Assembly: GCF_002387245.1 (NCBI RefSeq)
Contig: NZ_DGLD01000001.1
Span: 62,001-126,000 of the forward strand
From: Brevundimonas sp. UBA4553
GTDB taxonomy: Bacteria; Pseudomonadota; Alphaproteobacteria; Caulobacterales; Caulobacteraceae
DNA: 64,000 nucleotides
Direction: 5' to 3'
Part shown: piece after piece, positions 8,006-16,799 of the stretch
How the letters are laid out: each line of letters starts with the position of its first letter
Numbering within the stretch: the stretch's first letter is position 1
Made by a program: the position numbers and the translations under genes
Notes under the pieces: generated by a model
Seen by the model: the letters and a program-made list of their open reading frames with translations, nothing else
Told to the model about the DNA's origin: nothing
Database searches by the model: none

Positions 8006-8049
8006 CCTCAGGGCCGCCTCAAGCTTCGCGCCTGAGGCGATACCTCAGG
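8006..8049 (+). promoter_or_regulatory. leuS leader with alternative hairpins over the ribosome-binding site
   Basis: Three complementary heptamers lie in the 81-base gap before leuS: CCTCAGG (8006-8012), CCTGAGG (8031-8037) and CCTCAGG again (8043-8049). The middle copy can pair with either outer copy. Pairing with the third (5-base loop) would bury the AGG of the leuS Shine-Dalgarno region, while pairing with the first would free it. A further GCCTCA (8016-8021) can pair with TGAGGC (8033-8038). The pairing is visible directly; a regulatory role is inference. Confidence 0.4.
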
Positions 8050-8056
8050 ATACGCC

Positions 8057-10639
8057 GTGGCCACTCGTTACGAGCCCAAGACCGCCGAACCCCGCCAGCA
8101 GGCCCGCTGGGCGGCCGCTGACGCCTTTTCGGTGTCCAACGCCGACACCGGCCGGCCGAAATACTACGTCCTCGAGATGTTCCCCTATCCGTCGGGCAAC
8201 ATCCACATGGGCCACGCCCGCAACTATGTGATGGGCGACGTGGTGGCGCGTCACAAGCGAGCGCAAGGGTTCGATGTCCTGCACCCCATGGGCTGGGACG
8301 CCTTCGGCATGCCGGCCGAGAACGCGGCCATGGAGCGCGGCGTCCACCCCGGCGACTGGACCTGGTCCAACATCGCCACCATGCGCGACCAGCTGAAACT
8401 GCTGGGTCTGTCGCTGGACTGGAGCCGCGAGTTCGCCACCTGCGACCCCGACTACTACGGCAAGCAGCAGGCCTGGTTCCTGGAGCTCTACAAGCGCGGT
8501 CTGGTCTATCGCAAGGACGGCGTGGTCAACTGGGATCCGGTCGACAACACGGTCCTGGCCAACGAGCAGGTCATCGACGGCCGTGGCTGGCGCTCGGGCG
8601 CCCTGGTCGAGAAGCGCAAGCTGAACCAGTGGTTCCTGCGCATTACTCAGTATGCGGATGATCTGATCGACGGCCTGTCCGAACTGGAAGGCCGCTGGCC
8701 TGACAAGGTCCGCCTGATGCAGGAAAACTGGATCGGCCGGTCCAGGGGCCTGCAGATGAAATGGGCCTTTACGCCCGGCGCGGCGCCCGCCGGCCACGAC
8801 GCGGTCGAGGTCTACACCACCCGCCCCGACACCCTGTTCGGCGCCAGCTTCGTCGGCCTGGCCCCCGACCACCCCATCTCGAAGCAGCTGGCCGACGCCA
8901 ATCCCGAGATCGCCGCCTTCGTCGCCGAATGCCGCAAGGGCGGCGCCTCGCAGGCCGAGATCGAACAGGCCGAGAAGATCGGCTGGGACACGGGCCTGAA
9001 GGTCGTCCACCCCTTCACCGGCGCCGAGATCCCGGTCTGGATCGCCAACTTCATCCTGTCGGAATACGGCACGGGCGCCATCTTCGCCTGCCCGGCCCAT
9101 GACCAGCGCGATCTGGACTTCGCCCGCAAGTACGATCTGCCGGTCATCCCGGTCGTCCGCCCCGAGGGCGCAGGCGACGATTTCGCCGTGGCCAATGAGG
9201 CCTATACGGGCCCCGGCTCCATCTTCCATTCGGACTTCCTCGACGGCCTGGACATCGAGGCCGCCAAGGCCGAGGCCATCGCCCGGATCGAGGCGGCCGC
9301 GACCGGCGAGGCCCGGACCATCTACCGGCTGCGCGACTGGGGCGTCAGCCGCCAGCGCTACTGGGGCTGCCCCATCCCCATCATTCACTGCGAGACCTGC
9401 GGCCCGGTCGCGGTTCCGACCGAACAACTGCCGGTCGAACTGCCCAAGGACGTGAGTTTCGACGTGCCCGGCAACCCGCTGGACCGTCACCCGACCTGGA
9501 AGCACGTCGCCTGCCCGACCTGCGGCGGCGAAGCCCGTCGCGAGACGGATACGCTCGACACCTTCGTGGATTCCAGCTGGTACTTCGCCCGCTTCGCCGA
9601 CCCCAAGGCCGACGAGCCGATCAACAAGGCCGCCGCGTCCAAATGGCTGCCGGTCGATCAGTATATTGGCGGCGTCGAACACGCAGTCCTGCACCTGCTC
9701 TACGCCCGCTTCATCACCCGCGCCCTGTCGGACGCCGGCCTGATGGATGTGAAGGAGCCATTCGCCGGCCTGTTCACGCAAGGCATGGTGGTCCACGAGA
9801 CCTACTACGAAGGTCACGAAGCCAGCGGCAAGCCGCGCTGGGTCGAGCCTTCGGACGTACGCATCGAGACCGTGGACGGCAAGCGCGTGGCCTCCCGTCT
9901 GTCCACCGGCGCCGCCCTGACGATCGGCGACATCGAGAAGATGTCCAAGTCCAAGAAGAACGTGGTCGCGCCCCAGGACATCATCGAGGCTTACGGCGTC
10001 GACGCCGGCCGCCTGTTCGTCCTGTCCGACAGCCCGCCCGAGCGCGACGTGCAGTGGTCGGCGGGCGGCGTCGAGGGCGCCAGCCGCTTCGTCCAGCGCG
10101 TCTGGACCGAGTTCGAGGGCTTTGACGCCGCCGCCCCGGCCAACGCCGATGTCGACGCCAGCCTGATCCGCGAGACGCACAAGACCATCAAGGCCGTCAG
10201 CGAAGGCGTCGAGGGCTTCCGCTTCAACTCGGCCATCGCCAAGCTCTACGCCTTCCTGGCGACCCTGCGTCAGCACGACAAGGCAGGCGGTGAGGCGCGC
10301 AGGACGGCCCTGACGACCATGGCCCGCCTGATCGCCCCCTTCACCCCCCACCTGGCCGAAGAAGCCTGGGCGCGACTGGGGGAAGAGGGCATGGTCCTGG
10401 ACGCCCCCTGGCCGGTCTTCGACGCGGCCCTGGCCGCCGACGATGAAGTGACCCTGCCGGTCCAGATCGGCGGCAAGCGCCGAGGCGAGGTGGTTCTGCC
10501 CCGCGGATCGGACAACGCCACGGTCGAGGCCGCCGCTCTCGCCAATCCGACGGTTCAGGCCTACCTTGCCGCCAACAACCTCAGCGTCCGCAAGGTGATC
10601 GTGGTGCCCGACCGTATCGTCAATCTGGTGGCTGGCTGA
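8057..10639 (+). CDS. leuS: leucyl-tRNA synthetase
   Basis: An 860-residue class I aminoacyl-tRNA synthetase that charges tRNA-Leu in the cytoplasm. The HIGH box is H50-M-G-H53 in PSGNIHMGHARNY, the KMSKS box is at residues 628-632, and the CP1 editing domain is present between them (TTRPDTLFGASFVGLAPDHP). A zinc-knuckle-like CETCG...CPTCGG pair follows editing. Length is normal. The start is a GTG at 8057 preceded by TCAGGA. The stop overlaps the lptE start by one base (TGATG), so leuS and lptE are translationally coupled. Confidence 0.97.
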   Translation: MATRYEPKTAEPRQQARWAAADAFSVSNADTGRPKYYVLEMFPYPSGNIHMGHARNYVMGDVVARHKRAQGFDVLHPMGWDAFGMPAENAAMERGVHPGDWTWSNIATMRDQLKLLGLSLDWSREFATCDPDYYGKQQAWFLELYKRGLVYRKDGVVNWDPVDNTVLANEQVIDGRGWRSGALVEKRKLNQWFLRITQYADDLIDGLSELEGRWPDKVRLMQENWIGRSRGLQMKWAFTPGAAPAGHDAVEVYTTRPDTLFGASFVGLAPDHPISKQLADANPEIAAFVAECRKGGASQAEIEQAEKIGWDTGLKVVHPFTGAEIPVWIANFILSEYGTGAIFACPAHDQRDLDFARKYDLPVIPVVRPEGAGDDFAVANEAYTGPGSIFHSDFLDGLDIEAAKAEAIARIEAAATGEARTIYRLRDWGVSRQRYWGCPIPIIHCETCGPVAVPTEQLPVELPKDVSFDVPGNPLDRHPTWKHVACPTCGGEARRETDTLDTFVDSSWYFARFADPKADEPINKAAASKWLPVDQYIGGVEHAVLHLLYARFITRALSDAGLMDVKEPFAGLFTQGMVVHETYYEGHEASGKPRWVEPSDVRIETVDGKRVASRLSTGAALTIGDIEKMSKSKKNVVAPQDIIEAYGVDAGRLFVLSDSPPERDVQWSAGGVEGASRFVQRVWTEFEGFDAAAPANADVDASLIRETHKTIKAVSEGVEGFRFNSAIAKLYAFLATLRQHDKAGGEARRTALTTMARLIAPFTPHLAEEAWARLGEEGMVLDAPWPVFDAALAADDEVTLPVQIGGKRRGEVVLPRGSDNATVEAAALANPTVQAYLAANNLSVRKVIVVPDRIVNLVAG

Positions 10640-11121
10640 TGCGTCGCGCCCTCGTCCTGACGGCAATCGCCGGCGCGGCCCTGCTGTCCGGCTGCGGCTT
10701 TACGCCGATGTATGGCGAGATGGGCGTGGGCGCGGGCCTGTCCCGCATCGCCGTGACCACGCCGGACAATCGTCTGGGCTACCGGCTGCGCGAGCAGCTA
10801 GAGGACGCCTTCGGCCGCGACGGCTCGGTCCAGCCCCTCTATCGTCTGACGACCGAGGTCCAGCAGGAACGTCGCCCCCTGGGTCGGCGCATCGACGACA
10901 CCGCCAGCCGTTATGAGCTGACGGTCAAGGCCGACTGGACCCTGACCCCGGTCAGCGGCGGGACGCCGGTCAAGGGATCGCAGACCACCACCACCACCTA
11001 CGCCGCCGCCGACCAGCCCTATGCCGCCATCGCCGCCCAGCAGGACGGCGAGGACCGGGCCGCCGCCGATCTGGCGCGCCTGATCCGGCTGGACATGATG
11101 CGCGCCCTGGCGGGTCAGTGA
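10639..11121 (+). CDS. lptE: LPS-assembly lipoprotein LptE
   Basis: A 160-residue outer-membrane lipoprotein, the plug partner of LptD in lipopolysaccharide export. The signal peptide ends in the lipobox LLSGC (Cys at 19), followed by GFTPMYGE, the conserved start of alphaproteobacterial LptE, and the RLGYRLREQLEDAF and YRLTTEVQQ segments. The ATG shares one base with the leuS stop. holA follows 25 bases later; the leuS-lptE-holA order is typical in alphaproteobacteria. Confidence 0.92.
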   Translation: MRRALVLTAIAGAALLSGCGFTPMYGEMGVGAGLSRIAVTTPDNRLGYRLREQLEDAFGRDGSVQPLYRLTTEVQQERRPLGRRIDDTASRYELTVKADWTLTPVSGGTPVKGSQTTTTTYAAADQPYAAIAAQQDGEDRAAADLARLIRLDMMRALAGQ

Positions 11122-11146
11122 GGCCTGTCCTGAAGGAAACAGGCGC

Positions 11147-12199
11147 GTGATCCTGGCCAAGCGGCCCGAGGTCGACCGCTTCCTGAAAGCGCCGGACGGC
11201 CACATCCGCGCCGCCGTCATTCACGGCAAGGACCGCTCGGGCGTCACCGAGCGGGCCCTGACCCTCTACAAGGCCATCACGCCCGACCTGAACGACCCGT
11301 TCAACGTCACCTTCCTGACCGAGGCCGATATCGACGGCGATGCGGTCAGGCTGGAGGAGGCGCTGACGGCGCTGAGCATGATCGGCGGGCGTCGGCTGAT
11401 CCGCATCCGCCTGGCCGACGGCAAGGCCAGCGTCGACAAGGCCATCGCCGCCGCCCTGACCATCCACGCCGACGGCGGCTACAATCCCGACGCCATGCTG
11501 GTGATCGAGGCCGGGGCGCTGGGTCGCGAATCCGCGCTGAGGAAGGCCGCCGAGAAATCGCCCGGCGCCGTCGGCATCGCCTGCTACGAGGACGAGGTCG
11601 GTGATGTCGCCCGCATGACGCGCGAAGCCCTGGCCGCCGACAAGGTGGGCCTGACCTCGGACGCTCTGGACCGCTTCGTCGCCCGCCTGCCCCGCGAACG
11701 CGGCCTGATGCGTCAGGAGATCGAACGGCTGGTGCTCTACATCGGCCCCGGCTCGGGACGCACCATCGACACGCCGGAACTGGACGAGCATCTGGGCGTC
11801 GAACCCGACGCCTCCCTGTCCGACGCCGCCCTCCAGGCCTTTGGCGGTCGGCCGGGACCAGCCCAGTCGGGCCTGAGACGCGCCCTGGCCGAGGGCGAAA
11901 GCGCCGTCATGGCCGTACGCATGGCCGCGATCCATCTGGGCAAGCTGCGCCGCATCAACGTCCTGCAAGCCTCGGGCGCCGGTGCCAAGGAGGCGGCCAA
12001 GTCGGCTGGCGTCTTCTGGAAACAGGAGACGGAAATCCTGCGTCAGGCGCGCGCCTGGCGTCTGGAGCTGCTCGACGAGGTGCAGGACAGCGTCAACGCC
12101 GCCGACATCGCCACCAAGACCACGGGCATGCCCGAGGCCCTGATCGCGGAACGACTGTTGCTGGAGATCTCCGCGCGCGCCCGGCGGATGGGGCTTTAA
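11147..12199 (+). CDS. holA: DNA polymerase III subunit delta
   Basis: A 350-residue clamp-loader subunit that opens the beta clamp. The AAA+-like fold is recognisable from the start AAVIHGKDRSGVTERALTLYKAI through LTALSMIGGRRLIRIRLAD and FVARLPRERGLMRQEIERLVLYIG to the C-terminal collar helices (KLRRINVLQASGAG, FWKQETEILRQARAW). As is usual for delta, the P-loop is degenerate. A GTG start at 11147 follows an AGGAAACAGG ribosome-binding site. It is the last gene of the leuS operon; a small gene converges on it. Confidence 0.93.
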   Translation: MILAKRPEVDRFLKAPDGHIRAAVIHGKDRSGVTERALTLYKAITPDLNDPFNVTFLTEADIDGDAVRLEEALTALSMIGGRRLIRIRLADGKASVDKAIAAALTIHADGGYNPDAMLVIEAGALGRESALRKAAEKSPGAVGIACYEDEVGDVARMTREALAADKVGLTSDALDRFVARLPRERGLMRQEIERLVLYIGPGSGRTIDTPELDEHLGVEPDASLSDAALQAFGGRPGPAQSGLRRALAEGESAVMAVRMAAIHLGKLRRINVLQASGAGAKEAAKSAGVFWKQETEILRQARAWRLELLDEVQDSVNAADIATKTTGMPEALIAERLLLEISARARRMGL

Positions 12200-12242
12200 G
12201 CGAGGGGCCTATCGGCCTTTGGCCTACTTGAGGCCAGAAGAT

Positions 12243-12431
12243 TCAACCTCGCTTCGACATCAGGCGGAAGGCGGGCTTGTTCGCCGCCGCTGCCTGGCGC
12301 TGCATCGCCTTCTCGGCCCCACGCGCGCCGCCCTTGATCCCAGCCGGACCGGCTTGAGAACCCGCCTTCTTGGCGGCGAGGGCGCGTTTCAGGGCTTCGG
12401 TGGCGCTGATCTTGTCGGTCGGTTCAGTCAT
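12243..12431 (-). CDS. small basic conserved protein, unknown function
   Basis: A 62-residue, strongly basic, Ala/Lys-rich protein (MTEPTDKISATEALKRALAAKKAG...) with no membrane segment. The first 22 residues look helical; the Gly-rich middle (AGPAGIKGGARGAEKAMQRQAAA) is probably disordered. The size, composition and isolated position between holA and parB fit a genuine small gene of Caulobacterales, but I cannot name a family. It could bind nucleic acid. It converges with holA (43 bases apart). Confidence 0.6.
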   Translation of the reverse strand: MTEPTDKISATEALKRALAAKKAGSQAGPAGIKGGARGAEKAMQRQAAAANKPAFRLMSKRG

Positions 12432-12467
12432 GGCCGCACCCTAGCACGGCCAGACCGGAAAGGCCCG

Positions 12468-13352
12468 TCAGCCGCGCATCAGGCGACGGCACAGGTCGTC
12501 GAGCTGTTCCAACGTGCCGTATTTGATCGTCAGCTCGCCCTTGCCGCCCTTGTCGGCCAGTTGAACCTTCAGACCCAGGGCGTCGGCCAGATCCTGCTCC
12601 AGGGCGGCGACGTCGGCGGCGCCCTCCCCGCTCAGAACCGGCTTGGCTTTCGAGGGGCGCGGCCCGTCGGCGGCGCGGCGGGCCAGAGCCTCGGTCTGAC
12701 GCACGTTCAGGCCCTTGGCCAGGACCTGTTCGGCCAGGGCCTCCGGATTGGGGGCGGTGATCAGGGCGCGGGCGTGACCGGCCGAGAGCCGGTTCTCCAT
12801 GACGTGGTCCAGCACGCTGTCGGGCAGTTGCAGCAGGCGAATGGTGTTGGCCACATGGCTGCGGCTCTTGCCGACCACGCCGGCCAGGGCGTCCTGGGTG
12901 CGGCCGAAGCGCGACATCAGCGAGCCGTAGGCCAAGGCCTCCTCGACCGGGTTCAGGTCCGCGCGCTGGACGTTCTCGATGATGGCGACCTCCATCACCT
13001 CCACGTCGTCCATGGCCCGTTCAATGATCGGCACGGCCTTGAGGCGGGCCGCCTGGGCCGCGCGCCAGCGACGTTCGCCGGCGATGATCTGCCACACGCC
13101 GTCCTCGCTGGGGTGAGGGCGCACCAGGATGGGCTGCAGCACCCCCTTGTCGCGGATCGAGGCGGTCAGTTCTTCCAGGTTTTCGGCGCTGAACTGCTTG
13201 CGCGGCTGGTCGGGATTGGGCTTCAGGCTCTCGATCGGCACGGCGCGCACGCCCGTCGGCTGAGCCCCGCCGTCCACCGGCGCGCTCTCGGCGACGTTCT
13301 CTCCCAGAAGGGCCGACAGGCCGCGACCCAGACCACGTTGACGTTCGGACAA
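12468..13352 (-). CDS. parB: chromosome-partitioning protein ParB
   Basis: A 294-residue CTPase and parS-binding protein. After a short N-terminus (GLGRGLSALLGE, the ParA-contacting segment) come the CTP-binding blocks PNPDQPRKQF, GVLQPILVR and IIAGERRWRAAQ, the ENVQRADLNPVEEALAYGSLM box, the helix-turn-helix GVVGKSRSHVANTIRLLQLP, and the C-terminal dimerisation domain (residues about 245-294). Length matches Caulobacter ParB. It is transcribed after parA with a 39-base gap, and its target parS sites lie within 6 kb. Confidence 0.96.
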   Translation of the reverse strand: MSERQRGLGRGLSALLGENVAESAPVDGGAQPTGVRAVPIESLKPNPDQPRKQFSAENLEELTASIRDKGVLQPILVRPHPSEDGVWQIIAGERRWRAAQAARLKAVPIIERAMDDVEVMEVAIIENVQRADLNPVEEALAYGSLMSRFGRTQDALAGVVGKSRSHVANTIRLLQLPDSVLDHVMENRLSAGHARALITAPNPEALAEQVLAKGLNVRQTEALARRAADGPRPSKAKPVLSGEGAADVAALEQDLADALGLKVQLADKGGKGELTIKYGTLEQLDDLCRRLMRG

Positions 13353-13391
13353 GATGCTGATTCCGTTCTACTTAATCGAGATAACCGCCAA

Positions 13392-14213
13392 TCAGGCGGC
13401 GAGCGCCTGACGACGCTGGCGTTCACGGGCCACAAGTTCCCGCGCCAGCTTCAGGTAGGCCTGGCTGCCGGTGCACTTGAGATCATAGATCAGCACAGGC
13501 TTGCCGAAGGACGGCGCCTCCGACACCCGGACGTTGCGGGGAATGACGCTGTCATAGACCTTGTCGCCGAAGTGGGCGCGCACGTCGGCCGCCACCTGGC
13601 CCGACAGGGCGTTGCGGCGGTCATACATGGTCAGGACCAGGCCCTGGATCTCGAGCGCGGGGTTGAGGCTCTGCTTGACCATGTCGATGGTCCGCATCAG
13701 CTGGGTCAGGCCCTCCAGCGCAAAGAACTCGCACTGTAGCGGCACCAGCACCGCATCAGCGGCGGCCATGGCGTTCAGCGTCAGCAGGTTCAGCGACGGC
13801 GGGCAGTCGATCAGGACATAGTCATACCGGGAATGACCGTTTCCGCCCTGCGCCGCCAGGGCGTCGCGCAAGCGATAGGAACGGCGATCCGCCTGGCTCA
13901 GCTCGATCTCGACGCCCGACATGTCGGCGTCGGCGGGGACGATGAACAGGCCCGGCACGGCGGTTTCGACCGCCGAGAGGTCGATGGGACGGCCATCGAC
14001 GATGACGTCATAGATCGTCGCTCGGCGTGTTTCACGTGGAACACCCAGTCCCGTCGACGCATTGCCCTGGGGATCCATGTCGACGATCAGCACCTTTTCG
14101 CCGATGGCGGCCAGGGCAGTTCCCAGGTTGATGGCGGTCGTGGTCTTGCCCACCCCGCCCTTCTGGTTCGAGACGGCCAGGACTCGGGTCTGTTTCTCGC
14201 GATCAGCGGACAC
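13392..14213 (-). CDS. parA: chromosome-partitioning ATPase ParA
   Basis: A deviant-Walker ATPase of 273 residues that moves the ParB-parS complex toward the new pole. KGGVGKTT is the Walker A box, IVDMDPQGNAS contains Walker A', and DYVLIDCPPSL Walker B. A longer frame begins at 14237, but the GTG at 14213 gives MSADREKQTRVLAVSNQKGG, which matches the family N-terminus and has a GGAG 8 bases upstream. This start overlaps the end of rsmG by 11 bases, so coupling is likely. A near-perfect parS is embedded in the coding sequence at 14028. Confidence 0.95.
   Translation of the reverse strand: MSADREKQTRVLAVSNQKGGVGKTTTAINLGTALAAIGEKVLIVDMDPQGNASTGLGVPRETRRATIYDVIVDGRPIDLSAVETAVPGLFIVPADADMSGVEIELSQADRRSYRLRDALAAQGGNGHSRYDYVLIDCPPSLNLLTLNAMAAADAVLVPLQCEFFALEGLTQLMRTIDMVKQSLNPALEIQGLVLTMYDRRNALSGQVAADVRAHFGDKVYDSVIPRNVRVSEAPSFGKPVLIYDLKCTGSQAYLKLARELVARERQRRQALAA
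14028..14043. other. parS site (15/16), inside parA
   Basis: TGTTTCACGTGGAACA differs from the TGTTTCACGTGAAACA consensus at one position. It lies in the parA coding sequence about 9 kb from oriC. ParB binding is expected from the match; occupancy is inferred. Confidence 0.85.
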
Positions 14214-14826
14214 GGCGAAGACTCCGGACAGATACAATGCGGCCGCGCGGGTCGCTGCGCGAGACGGAGAGGTCGCTCTTAAACTGCCAGACCTTGGCCG
14301 CCTCTTTCAACTCGGCTTCGGCCTTCTCCCCCTTCAGGAACAGACCTTGTGCACCGTGCTGGAAGTAAGGCTGTGCATAAGCCAGCAGTTTCTCCATTGG
14401 CGCCACGGCCCGGGCGGTGACGATGTCGACCGCAACGTCCTGCTCCTCAGCCCTGCCGTTGATGACGGTCGCCGGCAGATCGAGCGCATCCACGACCTGC
14501 TGCAGGAAGCGGCAGCGCTTGCCCAGGCTGTCGATCAACCAGACGTGGGCCTCCGGGCGGTCCTTCAGCATGATGGCCAGGACCACGCCGGGGAAGCCGG
14601 CGCCCGCGCCGAGATCGGCCCAGGTCAGGGCGTCGGGCGCGAGGGTCAGCAACTGGGCGCTGTCCCAGGCGTGGCGGTTCCAGAAGTCGGGAATCGAGTC
14701 CGGCCCGACGAGGTTCATCACCGCATTGGCCTCGGTGAGCATCGCGAGGAAGGTGGTCAGATCAGCGATCTGGGTTTCACTGGCGCCGGTGTGGGCGCGG
14801 AAGGCGGCGACGGGGTCCAGGCTCAC
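14203..14826 (-). CDS. rsmG: 16S rRNA (guanine527-N7)-methyltransferase
   Basis: A 207-residue SAM-dependent methyltransferase (GidB) that modifies G527 of 16S rRNA. The fold is marked by NRHAWDSAQL, the SAM-binding WADLGAGAGFPGVVLAI, VWLIDSLGKRCRFLQQV and VTARAVAPMEKLL. The GTG start at 14826 overlaps the mnmG stop by four bases (GTGA), and the 3' end overlaps the parA start. It is the middle gene of the mnmE-mnmG-rsmG-parA-parB block seen in most bacteria near the origin. Confidence 0.94.
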   Translation of the reverse strand: MSLDPVAAFRAHTGASETQIADLTTFLAMLTEANAVMNLVGPDSIPDFWNRHAWDSAQLLTLAPDALTWADLGAGAGFPGVVLAIMLKDRPEAHVWLIDSLGKRCRFLQQVVDALDLPATVINGRAEEQDVAVDIVTARAVAPMEKLLAYAQPYFQHGAQGLFLKGEKAEAELKEAAKVWQFKSDLSVSRSDPRGRIVSVRSLRRVR

Positions 14827-16730
14827 GCGACGATGGTCTCGACTTCTGCGGCGAACGATGTCGCCTTCTTTACATGGGCCAGCAGGGCCGTCAGGGCGCC
14901 CGGGGTCATCCCCTCGATCCGGCCCGCCTGCCCCAGGGTGCGGGGCTGAACCAGGATCAGCTTCTCGCGGACCTCGTTCGACAGGCCGCCGATGGCGGCG
15001 TAGTCGAGGCCTTCGGGAAGGGACAGCCCCTCCTCCCGGCGCAGGGCCTCGGCCTCCGAGGCCTGACGATCCAGATAGCCGGCGTATACGGCGTCGATCT
15101 CGACCTGCTCGCGCACGGCGGGCGACCAGTCGGCGATCTCGGGCCGGACGGCGACGAACTGGTCCAGGCTGACATTGGGGAAGGACAACAGGTCACGGAT
15201 CGAGCGGCGCTGACCGTCGGCGTTGACGGTGATGCCCAGCGCGCCGGCTTCCTTTGGCGTGAACTGCGTTTCACGTGAAACATGGTTCGCCCGGTCCAAC
15301 TGCGCGGCCTTATCCAGCCATACTTTCGCGCGCTCTGACCCGACGACGCCGGCGGCGACGCCCAGCTGCGTCAGGCGGACGTCGGCGTTGTCGGCGCGCA
15401 GGGTCAGGCGATACTCGGCCCGGCTGGTGAACATGCGATAGGGCTCAGTCACGCCGCGCGTCACCAGATCGTCGATCATGACGCCGATGTAGGCCTGGTC
15501 ACGGCCAAGGATGATCGGGTCCGAACCGGCGGCGGCGCGGGCGGCGTTGAGGCCGGCGATCAGGCCTTGCGCCCCCGCCTCCTCATAGCCGGTCGTTCCG
15601 TTGATCTGGCCGGCGAGATAGAGACCGGGCCGCTTCTTGACCTCCAGCGCCGGGGTCAATTCGCGCGGATCGACATAGTCGTATTCGATGGCGTAGCCGA
15701 AGCGGAATACCTCGACCTGTTCCAGACCCGGCATGGTTCGCAGGAAGGCCATCTGCGTCGCGTCGGACACCGAGGTCGAGATGCCGTTGGGATAGACGGT
15801 CGGATCGTCGAGACCTTCCGGCTCCAGGAAAACCTGGTGGCTGGTCTTGTCGGCAAAACGGACCACCTTGTCTTCGATCGAGGGGCAATAGCGCGGACCA
15901 CGCCCCGACAGTTTGCCGCCATAGACGGCGCTCTCGCCCAGGTTCTCGGCGATGATACGGTGGGTTTCCTCGGTCGTGTGGGTGATGCCGCACGCGATCT
16001 GGGGGACGTCAATCCTGTCGGTCAGGAAGCTGAAGGGCACAGGCTCGTCGTCCGCCGCCTGCATCTCCAGCCGGTCCCAGGCGATGGTGCGGCCGTCCAG
16101 ACGCGCGGGCGTCCCCGTCTTCAGGCGGCCCATCATCAGGCCCGCGCCATAGAGGTCGGCGGCCAGACCAACCGACGGCGCCTCGCCGAAGCGACCGGCC
16201 GCGATGCGTTCCTCGCCGCGATGGATGACGCCGTTGAGGAAGGTGCCTGTCGTCAGGACCACAGCTCCGGCGCGCAGCTCGCCCCCCTCGCCCGTCGTCA
16301 CCCCGACCACGCGGTCGCCGTTCAGAATCAGGGCCTCGGCCGTGCCGGCCATCAGGGTCAGGTTCGGCGTTTGCGCCAGGTCGGCCTGCATGGCCTCGCG
16401 ATAGAGACGACGGTCGATCTGGCTGCGAGGGCCGCGCACGGCGGCGCCCTTGGAGCGGTTCAGCAGGCGGAACTGGATGCCCGAGACATCTGCCAGACGT
16501 CCCATGACGCCGTCCAGGGCGTCGATCTCCCGCACCAGATGGCCCTTGCCCAGACCGCCGATGGCCGGGTTGCAGCTCATCTCGCCGACAGTCTCCAGCT
16601 TCTGGGTCAGCAAGAGGGTCCGGGCGCCTGCGCGCGCCGAGGCGGCCGCGGCTTCGCTGCCGGCGTGTCCGCCGCCGATGACGATGACGTCGAAGGTGTT
16701 CGAGGGGGAGGAGCTCATGGCCGAGGACAT
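14823..16730 (-). CDS. mnmG: tRNA uridine-5-carboxymethylaminomethyl(34) synthesis enzyme MnmG
   Basis: A 635-residue FAD protein (GidA) that works with MnmE to modify U34 of certain tRNAs. The N-terminal FAD-binding loop is VIVIGGGHAGSEAAAASARAG; the signatures GPRYCPSIEDKVVRF and GQINGTTGYEEAGAQGLIAG are both intact, as is the SRAEYRLTLR block. The start could be 16730 or the second ATG at 16718; both leave the FAD loop whole. It carries an internal parS at 15267 and is preceded by one at 16770. Confidence 0.96.
   Translation of the reverse strand: MSSAMSSSPSNTFDVIVIGGGHAGSEAAAASARAGARTLLLTQKLETVGEMSCNPAIGGLGKGHLVREIDALDGVMGRLADVSGIQFRLLNRSKGAAVRGPRSQIDRRLYREAMQADLAQTPNLTLMAGTAEALILNGDRVVGVTTGEGGELRAGAVVLTTGTFLNGVIHRGEERIAAGRFGEAPSVGLAADLYGAGLMMGRLKTGTPARLDGRTIAWDRLEMQAADDEPVPFSFLTDRIDVPQIACGITHTTEETHRIIAENLGESAVYGGKLSGRGPRYCPSIEDKVVRFADKTSHQVFLEPEGLDDPTVYPNGISTSVSDATQMAFLRTMPGLEQVEVFRFGYAIEYDYVDPRELTPALEVKKRPGLYLAGQINGTTGYEEAGAQGLIAGLNAARAAAGSDPIILGRDQAYIGVMIDDLVTRGVTEPYRMFTSRAEYRLTLRADNADVRLTQLGVAAGVVGSERAKVWLDKAAQLDRANHVSRETQFTPKEAGALGITVNADGQRRSIRDLLSFPNVSLDQFVAVRPEIADWSPAVREQVEIDAVYAGYLDRQASEAEALRREEGLSLPEGLDYAAIGGLSNEVREKLILVQPRTLGQAGRIEGMTPGALTALLAHVKKATSFAAEVETIVA
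15267..15282. other. parS site (15/16), inside mnmG
   Basis: CGTTTCACGTGAAACA, with only the first base differing from the consensus. It lies within the mnmG reading frame, about 7.7 kb from oriC. Confidence 0.88.
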
Positions 16731-16769
16731 AGTCCATCCCGGCTGAAATCGCCACTGGAAGGACGCCGA

Positions 16770-16785
16770 TGTTTCACGTGAAACA
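16770..16785. other. parS site (perfect) between mnmG and mnmE
   Basis: TGTTTCACGTGAAACA, a perfect 16-bp palindrome and exact ParB consensus, in the 69-base gap between mnmE and mnmG, about 6 kb from oriC. Confidence 0.95.
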
Positions 16786-16799
16786 CCGCCGGTCGTCGA

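Noticed and set aside
8045..10666. 873-codon open frame antisense to leuS
   Set aside because: High G+C makes long antisense frames common; leuS on the other strand has full family motifs and the antisense product has none.
12243..12467. Possible parA/parB-linked toxin-antitoxin at the 62-residue gene
   Set aside because: Single gene, no partner, no toxin or antitoxin motif.
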